The position numbers and the translations under genes were made by a program. A DNA stretch of 50,979 nt from Natronohydrobacter sp. (GTDB taxonomy: Bacteria > Pseudomonadota > Alphaproteobacteria > Rhodobacterales > Rhodobacteraceae). The DNA lies in contig JAFIEL010000007.1 of the NCBI GenBank assembly GCA_020832585.1, positions 1 through 50,979 on the forward strand. Direction: 5' to 3'. The notes under the pieces were generated by a model. It saw only the letters and a list, made by a program, of their open reading frames with translations. It had not been told where the DNA came from and made no database searches. Of the stretch, positions 36,160-43,782 are shown piece after piece (position 1 is the stretch's first letter; each line of letters opens with the position of its first letter).

Positions 36160-36972
36160 TCAGGCATCGCCCGCGCGGTCCTCCCGTCGATCGACAGCAC
36201 CTGTGCGCGCCACGATCAGCTTCACATCCGCCGCGTCCAGCATATTTGCGGCGCGGTCGTCGATCCCTTCATCCGTGATCACTGTGTGGATGCGCGACAG
36301 CGCACAAAGCAGCAGGCTGGAGCGCGCGGAAAACTTGGTGCTGTCAGCCAGCACCACCAGTTCATCCGCCTGTCCGATCAGCTTTTGCTCCGCCTGAACC
36401 AGCATGGGATCCCCTTCCATCAGGCCCAGCGGCCCCAGCCCCCGACAGCCCATGAACATGCGCCGCGCATAGAAATGACGGCTGCCATCTTCGTCAAAGG
36501 GCGACAGGATGATGTTCTGTTCGCGGTAAATCGCTCCTGCGGGCAACAGCACTGTGTTCTTCGAATGCTTCAGAAGATGTTCGGCAATCGGAAAGCTGTT
36601 GGTGAACACCTGCAATCGTCGCGCGGTCAGGGGGTGGACCATCTGGAACGTGGTGGTGCCGCCGTTGATGATGATCGCGTCGCCATCCCCGCACAAATCG
36701 ACCGCAACGCGGGCAATCGCGCGTTTTTCAGCCAGTCGTATGCCCTCGTTCACGCTGAACGGGCGGGCATTGATGCCGACAAACTGCGCAGGCGCGATGG
36801 ACTCCGCCCCGCCCCGCACGCGCCGCAGCTTTTTCTGAACGTGCAACGCCGCGATATCGCGCCGGATCGTCGCTTCGCTGGCCCCAGTCAATGTAACCAG
36901 ATCGGCCACGGTCACGACGGGCCGGCCTTCGACAGTCGAGAGGATAATCCGGTGGCGTTCGCTTTCGTGCAT
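36160..36972 (-). CDS. rhaR: DeoR-family regulator of the rhamnose locus
   Basis: The 270-residue DeoR protein has an N-terminal HTH (about 1-57: HRIILSTVEGRPVVTVADLVTLTGASEATIRRDIAALHVQKKLRRVRGGAE) and a DeoR C-terminal sensor domain (about 75-230) with FTNSFPIAEHLL and VLADSTKF. The ATG 36970-36972 has GGAGGA 5 nt upstream; the GTG at 36984 is a poorer choice. It is 35 bp upstream of rhaS on the same strand and divergent from rhaD, with DeoR-like direct repeats between them. Repression relieved by a sugar phosphate is the usual scheme. Confidence 0.88.
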   Translation of the reverse strand: MHESERHRIILSTVEGRPVVTVADLVTLTGASEATIRRDIAALHVQKKLRRVRGGAESIAPAQFVGINARPFSVNEGIRLAEKRAIARVAVDLCGDGDAIIINGGTTTFQMVHPLTARRLQVFTNSFPIAEHLLKHSKNTVLLPAGAIYREQNIILSPFDEDGSRHFYARRMFMGCRGLGPLGLMEGDPMLVQAEQKLIGQADELVVLADSTKFSARSSLLLCALSRIHTVITDEGIDDRAANMLDAADVKLIVARTGAVDRREDRAGDA

Positions 36973-37006
36973 CTTGTCCTCCACGGATATCAGTTTCCAC
37001 TCAAAT

Positions 37007-37084
37007 CACTCATTGTCAATCATTTTCGATCATAATGCGCATTTCTGCACTGCAGCATGATTGAAGTTGATTGTTACTGATTGA
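37007..37084. promoter_or_regulatory. Facing 10-bp-period TGATTG arrays in the rhaR-rhaD promoter region
   Basis: Right array: TGATTG at 37058, 37068 and 37078, exactly 10 bp apart. Left array, in opposite orientation: CACTCA (37007-37012), CAATCA (37017-37022) and CGATCA (37027-37032), also 10 bp apart, with one mismatch in the outer and inner copies. DeoR regulators commonly bind repeated hexamers on one DNA face, so I infer RhaR sites controlling both transcripts. Confidence 0.65.
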
Positions 37085-37136
37085 CTTTCCCCGTCAGTTC
37101 GGCACATTTCCTGTAACTTGGGGACAGGAGGACAGC

Positions 37137-39233
37137 ATGACCGCGCCCAGCAACCAACTGCAGAACCTTTGGGATGATGGCCGTGCCGCAACCATGAGCG
37201 AGTCGGAAAAACTGCTCTATCGTTCCAACCTGCTTGGGTCGGACAAGCGCGTTACCAATTACGGCGGCGGCAATACCAGCGCCAAGGTGATGGAGCGTGA
37301 CCCCCTGAGCGGCGATATGGTCGAGGTGTTGTGGGTCAAGGGTTCGGGCGGCGACATCGGGTCTATCAAAATGGATGGATTTTCAACGCTTTACATGGCG
37401 AAGCTGCAAGCACTGAAAGGCCTTTATCGTGGGCTTGCGCATGAGGATGAAATGGTAGGCTATCTGCCGCACTGCACTTTCAACCTGAACCCGCGCGCGG
37501 CCAGCATCGACACGCCGTTGCACGCTTATGTCCCACGCAAGCATGTGGACCATGTGCATTCAGACGCAATCATTGCACTCGCGGCATCGGTCAATTCGCG
37601 CGATCTGACAGAACAGGTATTCGGGTCCGATATCGGCTGGCTGCCGTGGAAGAGGCCGGGCTTTGAGTTGGGCCTGTGGTTGGAAAAGCTGGCGATCGAA
37701 AACCCTCATATGCGCGGGGCCGTGCTGGAAAGCCATGGTTTGTTCACTTGGGCCGATGATGCGAAAGAGTGTTATCTGACGACGTTGGAGATTATCAACA
37801 AAGCCGCCGCATGGCTGGACGCGCAATCGCAGGGCAAACCTGCATTCGGGGGCGCGCGCGTTGCGCCCTTGCCTGCTGATCAGCGCCGCGCGGTTGCAGC
37901 GCGCCTTATGCCCGCCATTCGCGGACTGATCTCTGCGGACCGTCACAAAGTCGGGCATTTCGACGACAGTCCTGCGGTGCTGGATTTCGTCTGCTCGCAT
38001 ATGCTGGATACGCTTGCGCCGATGGGCACGTCCTGTCCTGACCATTTCCTGCGCACCAAGATCGCGCCGCTGGTAGTTTCCTGTAACCCCGAAGCTGTTG
38101 ACCTGGATGCGACACTGTCCAGCCTGCCAGCGGCCATCGCTGCATATCGCGCTGATTACGCTGCCTATTACACCCGTTGCAAACATGGCGACAGCCCGGC
38201 GCTGCGCGACCCCAATGCAGTCGTCTATCTGGTACCCGGCGTGGGCATGATCACGTTCGCGCTGGACAAAGCCACGGCGCGGATTTCGGGCGAATTCTAC
38301 GTCAACGCGATCAATGTCATGCGCGGGGCCAGCACGGTGTCCACCTATCAGGGCCTGGCAGAGCAAGAGGCCTTCGATATCGAATACTGGCTGCTGGAAG
38401 AGGCGAAACTGCAACGCATGCCCAAGCCCAAGGCCTTGGCGGGGCGCGTGGCGATGGTCACGGGTGGCGCAGGGGGCATCGGATCGGCAACAGCGGTACG
38501 TCTGTTGCATGAGGGGGCCTGCGTGGTGTTGGCAGATATCGACGGGACCGCCGCGCAGCAGGTGGCCGACGGGCTGGCCAAGGTCTATGGCGCAGATGTG
38601 GTGCGCAGCGTGGCGATGGACGTGACAGTGGAAGCGCAGGTTATTTCCGCCTTTGACCATGCGGCAGTCGAATTTGGCGGTATCGACATTCTGGTATCGA
38701 ATGCCGGAATCGCGTCCTCTGCGCCGGTCGAGGAAACGACCCTCGCGATGTGGAATCGGAACATGGATATTCTGGCCACGGGCTATTTCATGGTCAGCCG
38801 CGAAGCGTTCAGGACGCTGCGCGCGCAAGGGATTGGCGGGTCGGTAATCTTTGTTGCGTCCAAGAACGGGCTGGCCGCCAGCCCAAATGCCAGCGCCTAT
38901 TGCACCGCGAAAGCCGCCGAGATCCATCTGGCGCGATGCCTGGCGCTGGAAGGGGCAGAAGCAGGTATTCGTGTGAATGTGGTCAATCCCGATGCCGTCT
39001 TGCGGGGGTCCAAGATCTGGTCAGGCGAATGGCTGGACCAGCGTGCCAGCACCTATGGGACCGACAAGGGCGGGCTGGAAGAGATGTATCGCCAACGCTC
39101 GCTTCTGAAGCGCGCTGTCTTGCCCGAGGATATTGCCGAAGGCGTCTATTTCTTCGCCTCGGACCTGTCGGCCAAATCGACCGGCAATATTCTGAATGTT
39201 GATGCCGGCAACAAGGAAGCGTTCACGCGCTAG
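37137..39233 (+). CDS. rhaD: Bifunctional rhamnulose-1-phosphate aldolase / short-chain dehydrogenase
   Basis: The 698-residue fusion protein carries a class II aldolase domain (about 20-400) with YGGGNTSAK, the zinc-site stretch HVDHVHSDAIIALA and AVLESHGLFTW. From about 430 it has an SDR domain with Rossmann motif TGGAGGIG, NAGI and active-site YCTAK. The aldolase half yields L-lactaldehyde and DHAP from rhamnulose-1-phosphate, and the dehydrogenase half acts on lactaldehyde. ATG 37137 follows a strong AGGAGG (37126-37131); the frame extends 66 bp further without support. It is divergent from rhaR and followed by rhaI. Confidence 0.93.
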   Translation: MTAPSNQLQNLWDDGRAATMSESEKLLYRSNLLGSDKRVTNYGGGNTSAKVMERDPLSGDMVEVLWVKGSGGDIGSIKMDGFSTLYMAKLQALKGLYRGLAHEDEMVGYLPHCTFNLNPRAASIDTPLHAYVPRKHVDHVHSDAIIALAASVNSRDLTEQVFGSDIGWLPWKRPGFELGLWLEKLAIENPHMRGAVLESHGLFTWADDAKECYLTTLEIINKAAAWLDAQSQGKPAFGGARVAPLPADQRRAVAARLMPAIRGLISADRHKVGHFDDSPAVLDFVCSHMLDTLAPMGTSCPDHFLRTKIAPLVVSCNPEAVDLDATLSSLPAAIAAYRADYAAYYTRCKHGDSPALRDPNAVVYLVPGVGMITFALDKATARISGEFYVNAINVMRGASTVSTYQGLAEQEAFDIEYWLLEEAKLQRMPKPKALAGRVAMVTGGAGGIGSATAVRLLHEGACVVLADIDGTAAQQVADGLAKVYGADVVRSVAMDVTVEAQVISAFDHAAVEFGGIDILVSNAGIASSAPVEETTLAMWNRNMDILATGYFMVSREAFRTLRAQGIGGSVIFVASKNGLAASPNASAYCTAKAAEIHLARCLALEGAEAGIRVNVVNPDAVLRGSKIWSGEWLDQRASTYGTDKGGLEEMYRQRSLLKRAVLPEDIAEGVYFFASDLSAKSTGNILNVDAGNKEAFTR

Positions 39234-39241
39234 GGGGGATT

Positions 39242-40516
39242 ATGACCAGAATCTATGATCTTGCGCGCGCAGAATTTGCCGATTGGGGCGTAGACACCGA
39301 GACGGCACTGACCGCGCTGGCGGCGATTCCCATCTCCGTCCATTGCTGGCAGGGCGATGATGTGGGCGGGTTCGAGCAGCGCAGCGGCACGTCGGGCGGC
39401 GGGATACAGGCCACAGGCAACCACCCCGGTCGCGCGCGCAACCCCGATGAATTGCGCGCGGATCTCGAATTCTCTTTCGCGCAGATCCCCGGCAAACATC
39501 GTGTGAACCTGCATGCTTTTTATCTGGACACGGACCAGACCCCGGACCGGGACCAGATCGAATATCAGCATTTCACGCCATGGGTGGACTGGGCGCGCGA
39601 CAAAGGGTTGGGGCTTGATTTCAACCCGACCTTTTTCGCCCATCCGAAAGCGGACGACAACCTGACACTGTCGCACCCGAATGCGGGCATCCGTGATTTC
39701 TGGATCGAACATGGCCGCCGTTGCCGCGAGATAGCGGCGCGCATTGGCCAGGAACTCGGGTCAGCTGTCGTCAACAACATCTGGGTGCCCGATGGGTCAA
39801 AAGATACGCCTGTGGACCGCATGGCCGCGCGTCAAAGGCTGGAATCGTCGCTTGACGCCATGCTGGCGCAGCCCTTGCCCCGGTCGCAGATGCTGGATGC
39901 GGTCGAATCCAAACTGTTCGGCATCGGCGTGGAATCCATGACGGTCGGCAGTCACGAATTCTATCTGGGCTATGCGATTCGCAAGAACGTGGCGCTGTGT
40001 CTGGATATGGGCCATTTTCACCCGACAGAAAGCGTGGCCGACAAGCTGTCGGCAGTCGCCCTGTCAGTACCGGATATCTTGTTGCATGTTTCGCGTCCCG
40101 TGCGCTGGGACAGTGACCATGTGGTGGTGTTGAACGATGACCTGTTGGCCATGGCGCAGGAATTGGTGTTTGCCGACCTGCTGCACCGCACCCGCATCGG
40201 GCTGGATTTTTTCGATGCCACGATCAGCCGCACCGCCGCTTGGGTTATTGGCGTGCGCAATATGCAAAAGGCGCTGTTACGCGCATTCCTGTTGCCCCAG
40301 GCTCTGTTGAAAAAGGCCGAAGACCAGCTGGATTTCACAAGCCGACTGATCCTGAGTGAAGAAGCCCGCGATCTACCTTTCGCGGCGGTCTGGTCCGAAT
40401 TTTGCGCGCGCGCCGAAGTCCCCAGCGGGCAGACGCTCTGTGCCGAACTGAACCGTTACCAGACCGAGGTCAGCAACCGCGCCGGGACCAAACCGCTCCG
40501 CGGCATTGGCACCTGA
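39242..40516 (+). CDS. rhaI: L-rhamnose isomerase (rhizobial type)
   Basis: The 424-residue TIM-barrel isomerase has VHCWQGDDVGGFE near the N-terminus, RVNLHAFYLD, LGLDFNPTFFAHPK, and the metal-site segments CLDMGHFHPTESVADK and HVSRPVRWDSDHVV. It converts L-rhamnose to L-rhamnulose, the first cytoplasmic step. It begins 9 bp after rhaD and shares its promoter. The product is of the alpha/Bacillus-type RhaI group rather than the E. coli RhaA group. Confidence 0.92.
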   Translation: MTRIYDLARAEFADWGVDTETALTALAAIPISVHCWQGDDVGGFEQRSGTSGGGIQATGNHPGRARNPDELRADLEFSFAQIPGKHRVNLHAFYLDTDQTPDRDQIEYQHFTPWVDWARDKGLGLDFNPTFFAHPKADDNLTLSHPNAGIRDFWIEHGRRCREIAARIGQELGSAVVNNIWVPDGSKDTPVDRMAARQRLESSLDAMLAQPLPRSQMLDAVESKLFGIGVESMTVGSHEFYLGYAIRKNVALCLDMGHFHPTESVADKLSAVALSVPDILLHVSRPVRWDSDHVVVLNDDLLAMAQELVFADLLHRTRIGLDFFDATISRTAAWVIGVRNMQKALLRAFLLPQALLKKAEDQLDFTSRLILSEEARDLPFAAVWSEFCARAEVPSGQTLCAELNRYQTEVSNRAGTKPLRGIGT

Positions 40517-40690
40517 TCGCGACGGCGGCATATAGTTCATGGTTCTTCTTTATGGCAGCCTCGTCTGGGCTGATGATTGAGGTCTTTCCCTCCGTCAGAC
40601 AAGAGGCGACTGTGAAGGAAGACAGGCCACCCCGCTGCGTCAGCGCATCGTCGGGCGGCAATCCACGCGCTGCCGGGAACCGGGTTTGGC
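40517..40690. other. Gap after rhaI with no recognised gene
   Basis: Together with the broken frame that follows, this is a stretch of about 590 bases without an intact gene. I see no clear terminator hairpin after rhaI and no coding potential I trust here. Confidence 0.4.
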
Positions 40691-41031
40691 TTGGCGCGGC
40701 GGTCTTTCCTGTTGCTGAGTGCCCTCATGGGGGTCTACGGCCTCGTCTTGGGCGGGGCGCAACTGGTCACGGGCCGCTTGCCCGAGCATGTGGGGCGGTA
40801 CTGGCCGAACCTTTGGGGGGGAGCGGGGCCGATATTACCCAGCCTGCATGGCGCGGCTCTGCCATCGGCATCTACCGTTTCTGGCGTGATCCTGATTCTG
40901 GCATCGGCGCGCTTGATGCCGCCTTCTGGTTCGTCGCCCTGTCCATGTTCGCCTCTGGCGCGCTGCTCTATGTCTGGGGCGAGGAAACCCTTCCGCGCCT
41001 GACTCCAGACAATATCACGACGAGCGGATGA
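40691..41031 (+). pseudogene. Probable frameshifted small membrane protein, possibly a PQQ-dehydrogenase N-terminal remnant
   Basis: One frame from TTG 40691 gives ARRSFLLLSALMGVYGLVLGGAQLVT and later VSGVILILASARL. At about 40910 protein-like content moves to another frame: LDAAFWFVALSMFASGALLYVWGEE, ending TGA 41029-41031. Joined, the pieces give three or four short hydrophobic helices in the order seen in the N-terminal membrane anchor of membrane-bound PQQ glucose dehydrogenases. No catalytic propeller follows. The likeness is by eye only; it could also be an unrelated small membrane gene or chance. Confidence 0.35.
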
Positions 41032-41107
41032 AATCCCTGCACCGCGCGACGGAAACATGATATTCGTTCGTTTGAATGTTTCATTCCCATGATCGGATCA
41101 ACCTGAC

Positions 41108-41833
41108 ATGACCTTGCTTGGCTTTGGCGAAACCCACCCCGACTATTCCGTAAAGGTGCTGAATGAACGCGAGGCCCGCGCAGGCGCGGGGATCTTGCTG
41201 TTCTTTGGGTTGATTGCCTTCATGACCACCTTTCTGACGGGCGACTTTACCCTCACGCGCATCGCCATTCTGGCCTTCGGGCTGGATTTCGCGCTGCGGG
41301 TGCTGGTCAGCCCGCGCTATGCGCCCAGCCTTGTGCTCGGTCGGTTCATGGTGCGCGGGCAGGTGCCGGAATATACCGGCGCGCCGCAAAAACGCTTTGC
41401 ATGGGCGCTGGGGCTTGGGATTGCCATGATCATGTCAATCTGGGTCATCGGGCTGAATCAGGCGGGGCCGGTGGCCATTCTGGGCTGTCTGACCTGCATC
41501 ATCCTGCTGTTTTTTGAAACAGCGTTTGGCATTTGTGTGGGCTGTAAAATCTACAATGCCATCTGGCCCGGACAGGCGCAGCATTGCCCCGGTGGTGTGT
41601 GCGACATCCGTGTGCGCGAGCCCATCCAGACGATCGGCAGGGGCCAGCTTGGTGCCGTGGTTGCGGTCGGGGTCATTATCGCGCTGGCCGTCCCGCAACT
41701 GGCGGCATTACCCGCGCCGCGCATGCCGGGCGCGATTGATCTGGCCTCTGGCGAGCGCGATTGCACGCCCCCTGCCTTTGCCGTGGCGATCGGCCATGAA
41801 GAGATGTGGAAGCTGCATAACGGGTGCAGCTAG
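41108..41833 (+). CDS. DUF4395 membrane protein
   Basis: The 241-residue membrane protein has hydrophobic segments at about 27-42, 48-62, 99-117, 121-142 and 181-198. The family hallmark is the cysteine-bearing motif FETAFGICVGCKIYN after the fourth segment, with a further Cys pair in HCPGGVCDI. DUF4395 proteins are found near thioredoxin-like or sulfur-handling genes in several genomes, but no function is established. It ends one base before the convergent chrA. Confidence 0.78.
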   Translation: MTLLGFGETHPDYSVKVLNEREARAGAGILLFFGLIAFMTTFLTGDFTLTRIAILAFGLDFALRVLVSPRYAPSLVLGRFMVRGQVPEYTGAPQKRFAWALGLGIAMIMSIWVIGLNQAGPVAILGCLTCIILLFFETAFGICVGCKIYNAIWPGQAQHCPGGVCDIRVREPIQTIGRGQLGAVVAVGVIIALAVPQLAALPAPRMPGAIDLASGERDCTPPAFAVAIGHEEMWKLHNGCS

Positions 41834-41834
41834 G

Positions 41835-43052
41835 TCAGGCCAGAACCGCCAGGCCGACCCCGCCCAACGCGGCCAGGAGGACCACCAACCACGGCGGGGC
41901 TTTCCATACCATCAGCGCCGCGAAGCACACCAGCGCCAACGTGAAATCGCGCATGTCGCCAATGGCGCTGGTGAAGACAGGCGAATAGAGAGCCGCGCCC
42001 AATATGCCCACCACAGCCGCATTCGCGCCCTGCATCAGGGATTGCGCGGGTGCCATGGCGCGGAAGCGGTCCCAGAACGGCATCACGCCGACCAGCAACA
42101 GAAACCCCGGAAGAAAGATCGCCCCCAGCGCCAAAGCCGCGCCCGCAATGCCATTCGGCGCTGGCCCCAGCACGGCCCCCAGATAGGCCGCGAAGGTAAA
42201 GAGCGGCCCCGGCACCGCTTGCGCCGCGCCATATCCGGCAAGGAAATCATCAGGCGTGACCCAGCCGGTCTGCACAACCTCGGCCTGCAATAGCGGCAAC
42301 ACCACATGCCCGCCGCCAAAGACCAGCGCGCCTGCACGGTAGAAACTGTCGACCACCGCCAGCGCCTGGCTTTGGCCCGCGAGCAAGGGCAACAGGAAAA
42401 GCGCCGCAAAGAAGGTGACAAGTGCGCCAACTGCCACGCCGCGAGATACGGGCATCATGACATGCCCGCTAACAGGCGTGCCGGTCCCGCGCCCAAGGGC
42501 CAGCCCGGCCAGCCCCCCCAGCACAATCGCGCCGACCATCCCGAAAGCACCGGGCACAAAGGCCAGCACGGCCACAGCCCCCACCGCAATGGCCGCGCGT
42601 TCGCGGTCAGGGCACAAGTTCTTCGCCATACCCCAGACCGCCTGCGCGATGATCGTGACGGCGACAATCTTCAGCCCGTCCAACACACCCGTTCCCACAG
42701 GCCCCGCAATACTGGCCGCGCTCATCGCAAAGACCAGCAAGATCAGTGCCGATGGCAGCGTGAAGGCGACAAACGCCGCCAGCGCCCCCAGCCAGCCTGC
42801 GCGCATCATTCCGAGCGCGAATCCCACTTGCGATGATGCAGGGCCGGGCAGGAACTGGCACAATGCGACCAGATCGGCATAGGCATTATCATCCAGCCAG
42901 CGCCGCCGCGTGACCAGTTCATCCCGGAAGTAGCCCAGATGCGCGATGGGGCCGCCGAAGCTGGTCAGACCCAGCTTGAAGAAGGCGGCAAAGACCTCGG
43001 ACGCTGTGCCCTGCACTGGTTGCGTTTCGTCTGCGTCAGTTTTGCCTGTCAT
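41835..43052 (-). CDS. chrA: Chromate transporter ChrA (two-domain CHR family)
   Basis: The 405-residue inner-membrane protein has two homologous halves. The first begins FFKLGLTSFGGPIAHLGYFRDELV (about 26-50), with LCQFLPGPASSQVGFALG, and the second has GALVFGGGHVVLPLLQAEVV and GAAQAVPGPLFTFAAYLGAVLG (about 240-300). CHR proteins expel chromate using the proton gradient. ChrB and ChrF are absent. Its ATG overlaps the stop of the upstream PadR-like gene by 4 nt, so the two are coupled. Confidence 0.9.
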   Translation of the reverse strand: MTGKTDADETQPVQGTASEVFAAFFKLGLTSFGGPIAHLGYFRDELVTRRRWLDDNAYADLVALCQFLPGPASSQVGFALGMMRAGWLGALAAFVAFTLPSALILLVFAMSAASIAGPVGTGVLDGLKIVAVTIIAQAVWGMAKNLCPDRERAAIAVGAVAVLAFVPGAFGMVGAIVLGGLAGLALGRGTGTPVSGHVMMPVSRGVAVGALVTFFAALFLLPLLAGQSQALAVVDSFYRAGALVFGGGHVVLPLLQAEVVQTGWVTPDDFLAGYGAAQAVPGPLFTFAAYLGAVLGPAPNGIAGAALALGAIFLPGFLLLVGVMPFWDRFRAMAPAQSLMQGANAAVVGILGAALYSPVFTSAIGDMRDFTLALVCFAALMVWKAPPWLVVLLAALGGVGLAVLA

Positions 43053-43279
43053 TCTGTCCCCGCTTCGCCTTTGAGCTCGCGCACCCGCGCCACTGCCAGT
43101 CCGTCGCGTTCCATCATGACCGGCATCGGATTCAGCCCTTTCGGCGACAGCCGGTAGCTGTGTCCCGCCAATGCATCAATCATACATTGGCCGAAAGCCA
43201 GATACTGCACCGCGTGGTGCAGGATGTGCAGCCGGACCAATCCGGGCAGCAGATCATGATGCTCCGTCCGCGCGATCAT
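43049..43279 (-). CDS. Short PadR-like transcriptional regulator
   Basis: The 76-residue protein LLPGLVRLHILHHAVQYLAFG...SYRLSPKGLNPMPVMMERDGLAVAR resembles the winged-helix core of PadR regulators (usual motif YxLSPGTLYPxLxxLExDGL). It is shorter than normal PadR proteins (about 100-180 residues), lacks the C-terminal dimer helix, and has unusual residues at the wing (GLNPMPVMM for GTLYPMLxxL). It could be a reduced regulator or one in decay. It is coupled to chrA. Confidence 0.6.
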   Translation of the reverse strand: MIARTEHHDLLPGLVRLHILHHAVQYLAFGQCMIDALAGHSYRLSPKGLNPMPVMMERDGLAVARVRELKGEAGTE

Positions 43280-43305
43280 GTGCCATCTATGTCATGTGTT
43301 ATCGG

Positions 43306-43333
43306 CTTTGGATAGAACATGCCCTATCCAAAG
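43306..43333. promoter_or_regulatory. Perfect inverted repeat upstream of padR-chrA
   Basis: CTTTGGATAG (43306-43315), 8-nt spacer AACATGCC, CTATCCAAAG (43324-43333) is a perfect 10-bp dyad 27 bp upstream of the PadR-like ATG. Position and symmetry fit an operator, plausibly for the PadR-like protein itself. Confidence 0.5.
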
Positions 43334-43684
43334 GGTCAACGCCACAGCCTATCTGGGTTTTGTATCTGCAACCGAACCTGCCACGATCTCCGGTCATCCC
43401 GGCGGCGGAACTGGATCGTCCTGGTCCTGTCCGAGTTCTCTTTGCAGGCTTCGGCGGCAGAGCCCCGAATGATGTGCCCCCTGCCCTTCAACGGCTGGAC
43501 CGCATAGGCAATGACATACCGGACAGGGCCGGATGACCTCGCATTCCGGCAATCCGGCGCTGAAATTGGCCATCATGCTACGGCCAGCGCGTCGGGGCTG
43601 CATATTCCACGGACCGAGGTAGCCCACATTGTTCCGGGTTCGAACATCTATCACCCCGGGGTTCAGGTCGAGAATCTTTTCCGA
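43334..43684. other. Intergenic stretch without a convincing gene
   Basis: About 350 bases between the chr dyad and the LacI promoter. Small open frames occur on both strands without ribosome sites or recognisable protein content. Confidence 0.45.
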
Positions 43685-43742
43685 TTGACAGAATCGTTAC
43701 TTGGAAAATATATGACACCGATGACATGACATCGGTGTCATA
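43685..43742 (+). promoter_or_regulatory. Sigma70-like promoter overlapping a double LacI-type operator
   Basis: TTGACA (43685-43690) is followed after 18 nt by TATATG (43709-43714). From 43711 to 43742 runs a perfect dyad with 13-bp arms (TATGACACCGATG / CATCGGTGTCATA) around ACATGA. It can also be read as two adjoining 14-bp LacI-type boxes, TGACACCGATGACA (43713-43726) and TGACATCGGTGTCA (43727-43740). Overlap with the -10 box predicts repression of the lacI-importer operon by its own product. Confidence 0.7.
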
Positions 43743-43782
43743 GGCGAGCGACTATTCTGCTCACACTCCAAGGGGGAAGCGG

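Noticed and set aside
43631-43660. GGGTTCGAAC, like a tRNA T-arm
   Set aside because: The flanking bases do not form the T stem, and no acceptor or anticodon arm is present.
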